Source: Bacillota bacterium
GTDB lineage: Bacteria > Bacillota > Dethiobacteria > DTU022
DNA length: 36,113 nt
Reading direction: 5' to 3'
Assembly: GCA_030611385.1 (NCBI GenBank)
Contig: JAUWPV010000016.1
Location: 1-36,113, forward strand
Shown here piece after piece: positions 8,046 to 16,240 of this stretch (within the stretch, counting starts at the first letter, position 1; each line of letters begins with the position of its first letter). Both the position numbers and the translations under genes were made by a program. The notes beneath the pieces are model-generated. The model saw nothing but the letters and a program-made list of their open reading frames with translations. It did no database searches and was not told the origin of the DNA.

Positions 8046-10124
8046 TTATGGCGCTTGCAGTTTAGAAAAATCTGCCAGACGGTTAAATAAATTCTTCAAG
8101 GCAACCAGCATATTAAGCCGGTTTTTCCGCATTTTGTCATCATCGACCATAACCATCACTTTGTCAAAAAAACGATCAATGGGCTGCTTCAACAACTGCA
8201 ACTGTTCAAGGTTGAGCGCAGGGTCATCAGTTTTTTTAAGAGCTTCCTCGACCGTCTTTAGTTTATGGTAGAGCTCTTTTTCCGATACGTCCTGGAAAAG
8301 TGCTTTGTCAATAGCACCTCCAGCGGTTTTTTGGGCCAGATTAGCCACCCGGTTGTAAGCTACGATAACGTCATCAAGCATCGGCCCTTTTAAGTATTCT
8401 CCCAAAACTGAAGCTTTTTTAAAAACCTCTGCCAATGCTTTAAACGGCACCGCCAAAACAGCTTCGATAATATCGTGCTCGAAGCCTCGTTCCTGTAAAG
8501 CAAAACGAATACGCTGAATCAGGAAGCCACAGAGGTTTTCTTTCACCTGGTTACGCTTTTTATAATCAAGAACCAGAGTCGATGCCAGCGTATCCAGGGC
8601 AAGGTTAACATACTCTTCCAGAGATAGATTGATTTCCAGTCCTAACAATATGGCCACAGCACCCTGGGCCTGTCTGCGCAGTGCATATGGATCCTGGGAA
8701 CCGGTTGGCTGTATACCGATGGCGAAACAGCCGGCCAAGGTATCGATGCGATCAGCCAACGATACGAGCGCGCCTTCCATCGCCAAAGGAATAGTATCAC
8801 CAGCATAACGGGGTAGATAATGCTCAAAAATACCAACGGCAACCTCTGCGGGCTCTCCACTGAGTTTAGCGTATTCCCGGCCCATTACACCCTGCAGTTC
8901 GGGAAACTCTTTGACCATGCTGGTAACCAGATCGGCCTTGCAAAGGTGGGCAACACGCCGGGCTTTTTCAATTTGATCGGTTGACAGAGAAAGGGCTTCA
9001 CCAAGCTTACCCGCTAATTCAATCAGTCGCGCCCTTTTTTGGTCGACACTACCCAGTGATTCCAGAAAAACGACACTCTTAAGCTTTGCTGTATAGTGTT
9101 CGAGCGGCTCTTTGCGATCCTCGTTATAGAAAAAACGGCCGTCAGCCAGACGGGCCTGCAGGACCTTTTCATAACCTTTTCGGATATTTGGGTGAAAACG
9201 GTTATTGCTGATCCCGATAAAATAGGGCAGCAGACGACCGCTGCCTTTTTCGACAATCGGGAAATAGCGCTGGTGGTGCTGCATCGAGGTAATCGGAACC
9301 TCCTGGGGCAGATCAAGATAAGCCTGATCATAAGATCCATCGATGGCTACCGGGTATTCAACCAGATAGGTGATTTCTTCAAGCAGCCCTTCATCAACCA
9401 GGGCCTCTCCGCCGTATTCAGCAGCTTTTTGATTGAGCTGTTCACAAATCATCTTCCGGCGGAGGTTTTGATCAAGCACAATGTAATTATCTTCGAGACA
9501 TCTAAAATAATGGGCTATACTATCAATCTTAAAAGGCCCTGGAGCGAGAAAGCGGTGTCCATAAGTTACCCGGCCTGACTGAATACCGGAAAAGTTAATA
9601 GTTACCGGTTTATTATCATAAAGAGTCAACAACCAGCGGATCGGCCGGGCGAAACGCACCTCTTTACTCTGCCAGTACATAGGGCGGGGGAAAGAGAGTT
9701 TTTGAATCAGCTTCGGCAGGAGCTCCTGCAGCAGTTCTTCCGCCAGCCGTCCAGGGACTTCTTTTTCTATGACAATGTAGCGGGCTTCTTTGATAACCTC
9801 TTCTTCAATTTGATCTATATTTACTCCCTGGCTCTGCATGAAACCCTGCAGTGCTTTATTTGGCTTTCCAGTTTCATCGTAAGCTCGGTTAACTGGTGGC
9901 CCTTTTATCTTTTCCACAAGGTCAGGTTGCTTTTGCTCCAGTTCGTTAATGCGCAATACCAGGCGGCGTGGTGTAGCCCAGGTGTCAATAGTACCATGCT
10001 CGAGCCGGCTTTCCGCTAAAAGCGATGCTGTTTCTTTATTTAGTTGCTCCATAGCTCTCGGTATAAAACGCGAGGGAATCTCTTCACAGCCTATTTCCAG
10101 TAGAAAATCATAAGCTGTAGCCAT
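8046..10124 (-). CDS. glyS: Glycyl-tRNA synthetase beta subunit
   Basis: Beta subunit of the bacterial alpha2beta2 glycyl-tRNA synthetase, 692 residues, normal length. It begins with the family signature FLLEIGCEEIPSRFIPRAM and contains an HD-like helical region and a C-terminal anticodon-binding DALR-type domain (around residues 580-690). It provides tRNA binding; catalysis is in GlyQ. The ATG at 10124 overlaps the glyQ TAA stop by one base, so the two subunits are translationally coupled, as expected for a fixed-stoichiometry complex. Regulation comes from the T-box leader upstream of glyQ. Confidence 0.98.
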   Translation of the reverse strand: MATAYDFLLEIGCEEIPSRFIPRAMEQLNKETASLLAESRLEHGTIDTWATPRRLVLRINELEQKQPDLVEKIKGPPVNRAYDETGKPNKALQGFMQSQGVNIDQIEEEVIKEARYIVIEKEVPGRLAEELLQELLPKLIQKLSFPRPMYWQSKEVRFARPIRWLLTLYDNKPVTINFSGIQSGRVTYGHRFLAPGPFKIDSIAHYFRCLEDNYIVLDQNLRRKMICEQLNQKAAEYGGEALVDEGLLEEITYLVEYPVAIDGSYDQAYLDLPQEVPITSMQHHQRYFPIVEKGSGRLLPYFIGISNNRFHPNIRKGYEKVLQARLADGRFFYNEDRKEPLEHYTAKLKSVVFLESLGSVDQKRARLIELAGKLGEALSLSTDQIEKARRVAHLCKADLVTSMVKEFPELQGVMGREYAKLSGEPAEVAVGIFEHYLPRYAGDTIPLAMEGALVSLADRIDTLAGCFAIGIQPTGSQDPYALRRQAQGAVAILLGLEINLSLEEYVNLALDTLASTLVLDYKKRNQVKENLCGFLIQRIRFALQERGFEHDIIEAVLAVPFKALAEVFKKASVLGEYLKGPMLDDVIVAYNRVANLAQKTAGGAIDKALFQDVSEKELYHKLKTVEEALKKTDDPALNLEQLQLLKQPIDRFFDKVMVMVDDDKMRKNRLNMLVALKNLFNRLADFSKLQAP

Positions 10125-11002
10125 TACAGTGCACCTCCGACAAGCAACGGATAACCGGCCGCTTCGCGCTGGTTAAGGTAACATTCCGCACAGAATCGGG
10201 CCAGGGTTCGGACCCGGCCGATGTAAGCAGCACGTTCGGTTACGCTGATTGCTCCCCGTGCATCAAGATTGTTAAAAGTATGCGAACATTTTAAGATGTA
10301 ATCATAAGCCGGTGCAACCAGGTTCAGTTCAAGCAGGCGTTTTGCTTCAATTTCGTAGCTGCTGAAAAGATTGAAGAGTAGGTCGAGATTTGCATAATCA
10401 AAGCTGTAGCTCGACTGTTCCCATTCCACCCGTTGAAAAATTTCGCCATAAGTAATCTTGCCATTCCAGGTCAGATCGAAAACATTGTCGCAATCCTGCA
10501 GGTACATGGCGATACGCTCAAGGCCGTAGGTCAGTTCGACCGGAACTTGCTCAACATCAAAACCGCCTACCTGCTGAAAATAGGTAAACTGGGTAATCTC
10601 CATACCATCGAGCCAGATCTCCCAGCCTAACCCCCAGGCTCCCAGAGTTGGCGCTTCCCAGTTGTCTTCTACAAAACGGATATCATGCTCCAACGGGTTG
10701 AGACCAAGGTAAGCCAGACTGTCGATATATAGCTGCTGTATATCAGGCGGAGCCGGTTTTATGATTACCTGGTACTGAAAATGCTGGTAAAGCCGGTTCG
10801 GGTTTTCACCATAACGGCCGTCAGCGGGTCGTCTCGAAGGTTCCACATAGGCAACTGACCAGGGTTCAGGCCCCAGCGATTTGAGGAAAGTAGCCGGATT
10901 CATTGTGCCGGCTCCTTTTTCAATATCGTAAGGCTGCCAGATCAGGCATCCCAGTGATGCCCAGTATTCCTGAAGTTTGATCATAATTGTCTGTAAATCC
11001 AA
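10124..11002 (-). CDS. glyQ: Glycyl-tRNA synthetase alpha subunit
   Basis: Catalytic alpha subunit (292 residues) that activates glycine with ATP and charges tRNA-Gly with GlyS. The N-terminus [14 protein letters not shown] aligns with the usual family start, followed by [19 protein letters not shown], a class II synthetase motif. I accept the TTG at 11002, which has GGGGGTG about 7 bases upstream. The first in-frame ATG, six codons later, would cut the conserved start. The gene lies 16 bases after the end of the T-box terminator, so transcription depends on antitermination by uncharged tRNA-Gly. Confidence 0.98.
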   Translation of the reverse strand: MDLQTIMIKLQEYWASLGCLIWQPYDIEKGAGTMNPATFLKSLGPEPWSVAYVEPSRRPADGRYGENPNRLYQHFQYQVIIKPAPPDIQQLYIDSLAYLGLNPLEHDIRFVEDNWEAPTLGAWGLGWEIWLDGMEITQFTYFQQVGGFDVEQVPVELTYGLERIAMYLQDCDNVFDLTWNGKITYGEIFQRVEWEQSSYSFDYANLDLLFNLFSSYEIEAKRLLELNLVAPAYDYILKCSHTFNNLDARGAISVTERAAYIGRVRTLARFCAECYLNQREAAGYPLLVGGAL

Positions 11003-11018
11003 GTAAATTCACCCCCTC

Positions 11019-11248
11019 AAAAATACAATACCTCCGGTCCCTGGCTGATAATCAGACCATAGGGACGGGAGGTATTCCCGCGGTTCCACCCTACTTGACC
11101 CTGCCGCTCGGCAGAGTCCGCTTAATTGCTGATAAAGCTCAGGAATGCCTTTCGCCGCATTCCCCATCGGGCTCACACTATTCCCGGCTCGCTGCAAAAC
11201 TTAAGGAATGTTCCGGTTACTTCTTTCCGTCATCGCCAAATGCGCTAT
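11019..11248 (-). promoter_or_regulatory. Glycine T-box leader of glyQS
   Basis: The minus strand contains the T-box core AGGGTGGAACCGCGG (11092-11078), which pairs with the tRNA acceptor end. A long terminator hairpin with TACCTCC and GGAGGTA arms and a T-rich tail ends near 11019. Stem I begins around 11245 (GCGATGACGG), contains the AGTA element, and has an apical GAGCCGGG...GAGCCCG region similar to B. subtilis glyQS. The specifier is read as GGC (Gly) at 11149-11147, within AAAGGCATTCC where GGAA and TTCC close the loop. Uncharged tRNA-Gly should permit readthrough into glyQ. Confidence 0.95.
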
Positions 11249-11260
11249 TTATTTATAGGA

Positions 11261-11289
11261 ATACTAACAATAAGCTGCAGTTTTGTCAA
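11261..11289 (-). promoter_or_regulatory. Sigma-A promoter of the glyQS leader
   Basis: Minus-strand TTGACA (11289-11284) and TAGTAT (11266-11261) are separated by exactly 17 bases. This is a near-consensus housekeeping promoter placed just before T-box stem I. Confidence 0.85.
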
Positions 11290-11401
11290 GCGCTGCCTGA
11301 TTCTCGATCATGTCAGGAAGCGACAGACTAACAGCAGGCATCGCTTACACAGTAAACCTGCAAAGCTGCGTGTCTTCAATGGAAAACCTTACCTTTATAT
11401 T

Positions 11402-11869
11402 CTAGAAAAGTTTGCTCAGGTTTTCGACAGATCGGTTGATCGATTGCTCGCGTTTCAAACTAGCCCAGGCAATGATTTCAGTTCCGATAACAGTTGCGCC
11501 TCTTGATTCGCATTCCCTCTTCATTCTGGCAATAGCCCCTGTACCCCCGAGCCATAGAATAGGTATCTGTTTGGTGACTAAAAGGGCAACCTTTTTTCCT
11601 TTAAGGGACGAAAGCTGCCCCATGTAGGCCTTCATCACCGGATTTAGAGAAAAAGCCTGAACCGGGGCGCCAAAGATAATGGCGTCATAGCTGTCGGCAG
11701 TGGGAATCTTGGAGAGCTGAAACTTCCCGGGTTGAGCAGGAGTGTTGCCGGTGATGGTAATCTGTTCCAGAATAGCCGAATGACCGGCGGCGGTAAGTTT
11801 TTTCTGCAGTTTCACTGCAACACTATTCGTATGGCCGGTTTGTGAGTACACAATTAAGCCAATATTCAT
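11402..11869 (-). CDS. Flavodoxin-like FMN protein
   Basis: A 155-residue single-domain protein with a flavodoxin fold. The N-terminal strand IGLIVYSQTGHT gives the phosphate-binding loop for FMN (residues about 9-13). FGAPVQAF around residue 68 and the following helices fit the flavodoxin/NADPH-dependent FMN reductase family. It is likely a cytoplasmic electron carrier or small flavoprotein reductase; the redox partner cannot be told. A GGAGGG site precedes the ATG. It stands apart from the glyQS unit. A possible promoter (TAGACA, 18 bases, TTATAT) and a perfect palindrome lie upstream. Confidence 0.8.
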   Translation of the reverse strand: MNIGLIVYSQTGHTNSVAVKLQKKLTAAGHSAILEQITITGNTPAQPGKFQLSKIPTADSYDAIIFGAPVQAFSLNPVMKAYMGQLSSLKGKKVALLVTKQIPILWLGGTGAIARMKRECESRGATVIGTEIIAWASLKREQSINRSVENLSKLF

Positions 11870-11942
11870 TTTTTCCCTCCTCTTCGATAATAAGAATATA
11901 AGTAGTTCCCCGGGGCAGTTGTCTACGCATCCGCCAGCTGCC

Positions 11943-11956
11943 TGATCACGTGATCA
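11943..11956. repeat. Perfect 14-base palindrome upstream of the flavodoxin gene
   Basis: TGATCACGTGATCA is a perfect inverted repeat centred about 80 bases before the flavodoxin start and just after the stop of the small membrane protein gene. On the plus strand it is followed by TTTTTT, but no plus-strand gene ends there. It may be an operator. The half-site spacing does not match FNR or CRP sites. Confidence 0.4.
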
Positions 11957-11980
11957 TTTTTTGCAGCAATGACCGACCTG

Positions 11981-12163
11981 TTAAACTCCCAGATATTTTA
12001 GCGCTTCGTAAATCAGGAAGACCGGCCATACAAGCGCTTTCAGAAAACCAAACACCCCGGTCCAGAAGGTTGCCGCCTGACTGATAAAATAGATTGCTGC
12101 GCCCACTAGTCCGAGAAAATAAACCATACCGGCCGGGCCACCTCTGTAAACATCTCTGGCCAT
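11981..12163 (-). CDS. Small conserved-looking membrane protein, 60 residues
   Basis: A 60-residue protein, mostly hydrophobic, with two predicted membrane segments (about residues 14-32 and 36-56) and a short polar start MARDVYRGGPAG. A strong ribosome binding site (AGGAGGA, 9 bases before the ATG) supports translation. Small proteins with a similar GGPAG start and Ala/Trp-rich hydrophobic tail occur in many bacteria, by recollection, without known function. It lies between recO and the flavodoxin gene on the same strand. No function can be assigned. Confidence 0.7.
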   Translation of the reverse strand: MARDVYRGGPAGMVYFLGLVGAAIYFISQAATFWTGVFGFLKALVWPVFLIYEALKYLGV

Positions 12164-12259
12164 CTTTACATTCCTCCTGCCTTTCAGAATATTTCTATCT
12201 ATAGGCTAATTATAAACCTAAAATGGCTCGGGCAGTCGTATTTGTGTGATTTTTAAATC

Positions 12260-12991
12260 TCAATCTTTCAAAAACCGCCTTGACTTAATTTCACCGAGGT
12301 CAAGCTGATAAGCGAAAAATGCCATGATTATACTGGACAGTTCTTTTTTTTGCCAGTCGGTAGCACGAAGCATTTTGATCTGGCTGAGAGGGGCTTCGAT
12401 CAGACGCCTGGCCAGGGCCAGAGTTCCCGGTTTAACTTTAATCAAATCGGCTCTCTGGCAGCGACTGCATAAAAGACCACCTTGACTGGGGCTAAAACCA
12501 GCAGTGCTTTCAGCACCGCAATTAACACAGGAATGAAGATGTGGGCTGTAACCGGCGGAGGCGGTCAGCTTAAGTTCAAAACCACGGCAAAGCAGGGTGC
12601 GATCAACATCTCCATCCAAAAGTTTCCATCCTTCCAGTAGCAACTGACAAATCTCAACACATTTTTCTTCTCCGGAAACAAGACGATCGGTCAGCTCGGC
12701 CAGGTAGAGGCCATAAGCATAGAGGTCGGGGGTGTCCCGAAACCGGGGAAATCGTTCGATCGTATCCTGACCGGTGATAATCGGCCAGGTCCGTCCCCGA
12801 TGGAATGTGAACCATCCATGGGTAAAGAGATCCACTCCGGCCGCCAGTTTACTTTTTGTCTTGCGCGCCCCCCTGGCCACCGCTTCAAATTTGCCTTCTT
12901 CCCAGGTAATCAGGGTCACCAGGCGGTCCGCCTCGCCAAGTATCCGTGTGCGCAAGACTAATCCTTCTGCTTTAAAGATGCGCTGGGTCAC
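12260..12991 (-). CDS. recO: DNA repair protein RecO
   Basis: Recombination mediator that, with RecR, loads RecA onto SSB-coated single-stranded DNA. The 243-residue protein has the N-terminal OB fold (EGLVLRTRILGEADRLVTL at residues 9-27) and a four-Cys zinc site (C155, C158, C175, C178), both typical of RecO. The GTG start at 12991 has GGGAGG six bases upstream. It lies 30 bases after era, the conserved era-recO order in Bacillota. Length is normal, with no sign of damage. Confidence 0.95.
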   Translation of the reverse strand: MTQRIFKAEGLVLRTRILGEADRLVTLITWEEGKFEAVARGARKTKSKLAAGVDLFTHGWFTFHRGRTWPIITGQDTIERFPRFRDTPDLYAYGLYLAELTDRLVSGEEKCVEICQLLLEGWKLLDGDVDRTLLCRGFELKLTASAGYSPHLHSCVNCGAESTAGFSPSQGGLLCSRCQRADLIKVKPGTLALARRLIEAPLSQIKMLRATDWQKKELSSIIMAFFAYQLDLGEIKSRRFLKD

Positions 12992-13021
12992 AGGCAGCCT
13001 CCCGTTTTTTGCATATCTAGC

Positions 13022-13906
13022 TTAGCGGTAACCAAGGCGATGCAGTTCATCTTCACGGTTGCGCCAGTCTCGCTTAACTTTTACCCTTAAATCGAGAAAA
13101 ATATGCTGCCCGAATAGCGCTTCGAGCTCCTGTCTGGTCTTGATGCCGACATCTTTCAGCAGTAAACCACCCCGGCCGACAATAATGCCGACCTGTGATT
13201 TACGTTCTACAAATATTTCAGCGCGAATATCGAGTAGATTGCCGTTTTCTCTCGGTTTCATCTCCTCAATAACAACGGCTATTGAAAAAGGAATTTCCTG
13301 CCGGGTCAGAGCTATTATTTTTTCACGAATTATCTCGGCAGCAATAAAACGCTCAGGCTGATCGGTAATCATATCGGGAGGGTAAAACTGCGGCCCCTCC
13401 GGAAGATGTTCTACCACTGCTTTAACAAAAGGATTCAGATCGATCTTCTTTAAGGCTGACAGGGCAAATTGAGTTTCAAAAGACGATAGTTTTCTGTAGA
13501 GTTCACTGTTGGCAGCCAGTTTTTCCGGGGAGATAAGATCAATTTTATTCAGAATCAAAAATTGAGGGCTTCTTACTGAATGCAGGATTTCTGCAATATA
13601 GCGATCACCCGGACCCGGCGTCTCGTTTGCTTCAACAAGAAAACAAATCAGGTCGACCTCCTGCATAGTCGTCCTCGCAATCTGGACCATGGATGCCCCG
13701 AGCAGATGTTTCGGTTTATGCAGTCCGGGTGTATCGATAAAGATGATCTGTGATTCCGGTCTTGTTAAAATAGCCCGGATTTGATTCCTGGTGGTCTGGG
13801 GGCGATCGGAAATAATAGCCACCTTTTCACCGACAAGAGCATTAAGCAGGGTCGATTTGCCAACATTCGGCCTGCCGATTAGAGCAATGAAACCGGAACG
13901 GTGCAT
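13022..13906 (-). CDS. era: GTPase Era
   Basis: Essential GTPase that binds 16S rRNA near its 3' end and helps mature the 30S subunit. The 294-residue protein shows G1 GRPNVGKS (11-18), G3 DTPG (58-61), G4 NKID (120-123) and a C-terminal KH RNA-binding domain (VGIIVGRGG around residue 240). It lies 13 bases after the cytidine deaminase fusion gene and 30 bases before recO, and ybeY, another rRNA-processing gene, is in the same run. The ribosome binding site is AAAGGA. Confidence 0.98.
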   Translation of the reverse strand: MHRSGFIALIGRPNVGKSTLLNALVGEKVAIISDRPQTTRNQIRAILTRPESQIIFIDTPGLHKPKHLLGASMVQIARTTMQEVDLICFLVEANETPGPGDRYIAEILHSVRSPQFLILNKIDLISPEKLAANSELYRKLSSFETQFALSALKKIDLNPFVKAVVEHLPEGPQFYPPDMITDQPERFIAAEIIREKIIALTRQEIPFSIAVVIEEMKPRENGNLLDIRAEIFVERKSQVGIIVGRGGLLLKDVGIKTRQELEALFGQHIFLDLRVKVKRDWRNREDELHRLGYR

Positions 13907-13919
13907 AATAATCCTTTCT

Positions 13920-14744
13920 TTACTGCGGCATTACAGTCTTTATGTCAAGTACCGGGGTGCCGTTGATTAAATCGAGTCCCCTGACGGTGAGAATGTTTTT
14001 TCTGATTTCAACCAGTTCAACAGTTGACTGGGCCATGGCGTTAGGCCTTAAGGGCGCACGGCAGGCAAAAACACCGTAAACTTCGTTGCCTCTGCCGCTA
14101 CGTTTATCTTTTAGAGTATACCCCTGGGCCTGGTGCAAATAAGAAATCACATTAATCTTTTTTTCCTCATTAAGGCGGTAGAGCCCTTCTTTCATTTCGG
14201 GATCAATGAATATCGCCGACAGCTGTTCTTTATAGTTCTCCGGTAGCGACTGTGGTGTCTGGTAATTATTTACAACATGGCCAACCGGATGAAACGAAAC
14301 CGGTACCCGCCACATATCCTCGCTGTGCATAAGCTGATCACTGGTCGGATTATCTGACCATGCGGCAGATCCGAACGGCTGGGGAAGCAGTTCAAGCAGT
14401 TTCATACTAATTATTTTTTCATTTAAATTACCCATAATAACTTCAATGTTTCCAGCCAGTTCCCAAAGCACCTGGCGACAGGCGCCACAGGGGGTTGGCG
14501 GCAGAACGCAGTCCGCAACAACGGCAATACTCTTAAATTTGCGGTAGCCGGCATGAACTGCCGTCCAGATAGCCACTCTTTCGGCGCAAACAGTCATGCC
14601 ATAAGATGCATTCTCGGTATTGCCTCCGGTGATCAGCGCGCCTTCCTCTGTCAGGAGAGCTGCGCCAACCAGAAACCGGGAATAGGGAGCGTAAGCTCTT
14701 AACCGGGCAGCTCGAGCTGATGCAAGAAGAGTCTCGGTTTTCAT
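13920..14744 (-). CDS. cdd: Cytidine deaminase fused to TrmO (TsaA/YaeB-like) tRNA methyltransferase domain
   Basis: One continuous frame encodes two unrelated domains. Numbering from the TTG one codon upstream, residues 1-125 are a cytidine deaminase with the zinc/catalytic motif CAE (54-56) and PCGAC (C87, C90); this part hydrolyses cytidine to uridine in pyrimidine salvage. Residues 146-275 match the TrmO family, which uses S-adenosylmethionine to N6-methylate t6A37 in tRNA: SFHPVGHVVN at the start, GVFACRAPLRPN (225-236) and INGTPVLDIK (261-270) near the end. The usual PIG after RPN is AMA here. The ATG at 14744 is preferred because GAGGTG lies five bases upstream. Stand-alone cdd next to era is usual in Bacillota; the fused tail is not. 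Confidence 0.9.
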   Translation of the reverse strand: MKTETLLASARAARLRAYAPYSRFLVGAALLTEEGALITGGNTENASYGMTVCAERVAIWTAVHAGYRKFKSIAVVADCVLPPTPCGACRQVLWELAGNIEVIMGNLNEKIISMKLLELLPQPFGSAAWSDNPTSDQLMHSEDMWRVPVSFHPVGHVVNNYQTPQSLPENYKEQLSAIFIDPEMKEGLYRLNEEKKINVISYLHQAQGYTLKDKRSGRGNEVYGVFACRAPLRPNAMAQSTVELVEIRKNILTVRGLDLINGTPVLDIKTVMPQ

Positions 14745-14762
14745 CAATACACCTCAATTGGT

Positions 14763-15818
14763 TTAATCAATGTCAACGTAAGCCGGCAATTTAATAAAAC
14801 CGGAATGGTCAATCTCAAAAACCAGTCCGCGTCTTGTTTCCAGTTCATAAAGAATAATATTTAAACCGCTGATTAAAAGATCTGGGTCGCCGACGGCCTG
14901 TATGATCACAGGATTGGTCAGGATCTGTCGGTAATTCACCATGATCAATGGGCCACTGCAGCGAATGGAGCTCGTTGCCGTCAGCCTTTGGTCTCCGACG
15001 CTGATTCCCCGTGCTCCGGCACTAGACAACTCGTTGACAATGTCTCTGATATCAGCATCATGGGCCAGGGAGACGCTGCCCTGTGGTTCTTCAGCGTCAA
15101 AGACTGATAGAGTTATCCCGGGACCGACCATTTCAGCCAGACCGCTTTTGACTCTCAATTCATGCAATACTAAGAGCATCGCATTAAGGTCTTCGTTAAG
15201 GAAACGCATTTGTTCCTCAACTGTTTTTGGCATAATCAGTTTAGCTACTCCATCGGCTACTTCTATATCAATATTCTGATTGCCGTGATTGAGATCCATA
15301 GAAAATATATTTTCGATCCGTTGAACAGTATTCGATTCAAGATACTGATCGGGGTAAATGCTGATCTGCCCATCGGCAATACGGATGAATAGATGCGTTT
15401 TATCAACAGCTTCCTTGACCCTGCTGTCATTGTTGACCGCGATTAGCACCTTCTCTTTAAGCCTGGCATCGGCTTCTTCGAAAATTATTTCCTGTGCCTG
15501 ACGGCCCTGGTTAAGGATGACCTGGATCAGCTCATCGCTGCCGACAGCAAAATCCACCGCATAGTTATAAGCGGCAAGCGCATCACGAACTGATGCTAGG
15601 TCATAAACACCAAGATCAGTTGCCAACCGGTGATTATAATCAGAAAGGTCGCGGGCCAGCTCCTGTTTATAAACCAATATTGAATCTTCGCCTGAAAAAC
15701 GATCAGCTGCCAGCAGATAGCCGAAAGCGATCAGGACTGTATTGATAATCAAAATAACCAGGATAATCAGCTGGATCTTATCTTTTACATATAGCCGACT
15801 TTTAGACTGCGCAGGCAT
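14763..15818 (-). CDS. Membrane-anchored DUF881-domain protein
   Basis: A 351-residue protein with one N-terminal membrane segment (about residues 15-38), so mostly outside the cytoplasm. The region at about 40-205 is not recognised. Residues about 215-345 match DUF881 (the YlxW/YlxX family): GPGITLSV, an aspartate-containing turn, DIVNELSSAGARGISVGDQRL and VNYRQILTNPVIIQAVGD. DUF881 proteins are usually found near division and sporulation genes, and their role is unclear. Here it lies between dgkA and the deaminase fusion, where B. subtilis has no such gene. GGAGG stands 12 bases before the ATG, a rather long spacing. Confidence 0.75.
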   Translation of the reverse strand: MPAQSKSRLYVKDKIQLIILVILIINTVLIAFGYLLAADRFSGEDSILVYKQELARDLSDYNHRLATDLGVYDLASVRDALAAYNYAVDFAVGSDELIQVILNQGRQAQEIIFEEADARLKEKVLIAVNNDSRVKEAVDKTHLFIRIADGQISIYPDQYLESNTVQRIENIFSMDLNHGNQNIDIEVADGVAKLIMPKTVEEQMRFLNEDLNAMLLVLHELRVKSGLAEMVGPGITLSVFDAEEPQGSVSLAHDADIRDIVNELSSAGARGISVGDQRLTATSSIRCSGPLIMVNYRQILTNPVIIQAVGDPDLLISGLNIILYELETRRGLVFEIDHSGFIKLPAYVDID

Positions 15819-15865
15819 CGTTATTTAAAGCCTCCGTAATCAAGATGCTTTTCCGAATACCTTAA

Positions 15866-16240
15866 TCAGGCGAATAACAACTCTTTGAGAAACTGCCAGA
15901 GCGGTGGACCAAGCACAGCGACTCCGACAATTACAGCATAAACAGAAGTGAGTAAAACTGCACTGGCTGCAACATCCTTGGCGGTTTGGGCAATATGGTT
16001 ACGTTCTCTCGTATAGAGATCTATAGTCTTCTCCAACGCAGTATTAAAAGCCTCCGCAACAAGCACTGACGCTATAGCTGTCAGTAGAAACAACATTCCA
16101 TTTAAAGAGATCTGCAGGAAAAACCCGGCAATGAAAACAACAGAACCAACCAGGGCATGAATTACCATATTGCGCTGGGTTTCAAAACAAAACTTCAAAC
16201 CAATGCAGGCATTTCTTAAACTGCGCAAAACACTAAGCAT
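15866..16240 (-). CDS. dgkA: Diacylglycerol/undecaprenol kinase DgkA
   Basis: Small integral membrane kinase. In Gram-positives this family mainly phosphorylates undecaprenol to recycle the cell-wall lipid carrier. Three hydrophobic segments are visible, with the active-site motif EAFNTALEKTIDL and AKDVAASAVL. The ATG at 16240 is preferred, giving 124 residues, because GGAGG lies 8 bases upstream. An earlier ATG at 16255 has no ribosome binding site. The start overlaps the ybeY stop by 8 bases. dgkA after ybeY is the conserved order. Confidence 0.95.
   Translation of the reverse strand: MLSVLRSLRNACIGLKFCFETQRNMVIHALVGSVVFIAGFFLQISLNGMLFLLTAIASVLVAEAFNTALEKTIDLYTRERNHIAQTAKDVAASAVLLTSVYAVIVGVAVLGPPLWQFLKELLFA

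Noticed and set aside
11943-11964. Palindrome plus TTTTTT read as a plus-strand terminator
   Set aside because: No plus-strand gene precedes it and the stem is only five pairs with a four-base loop, so I list it as a possible operator.
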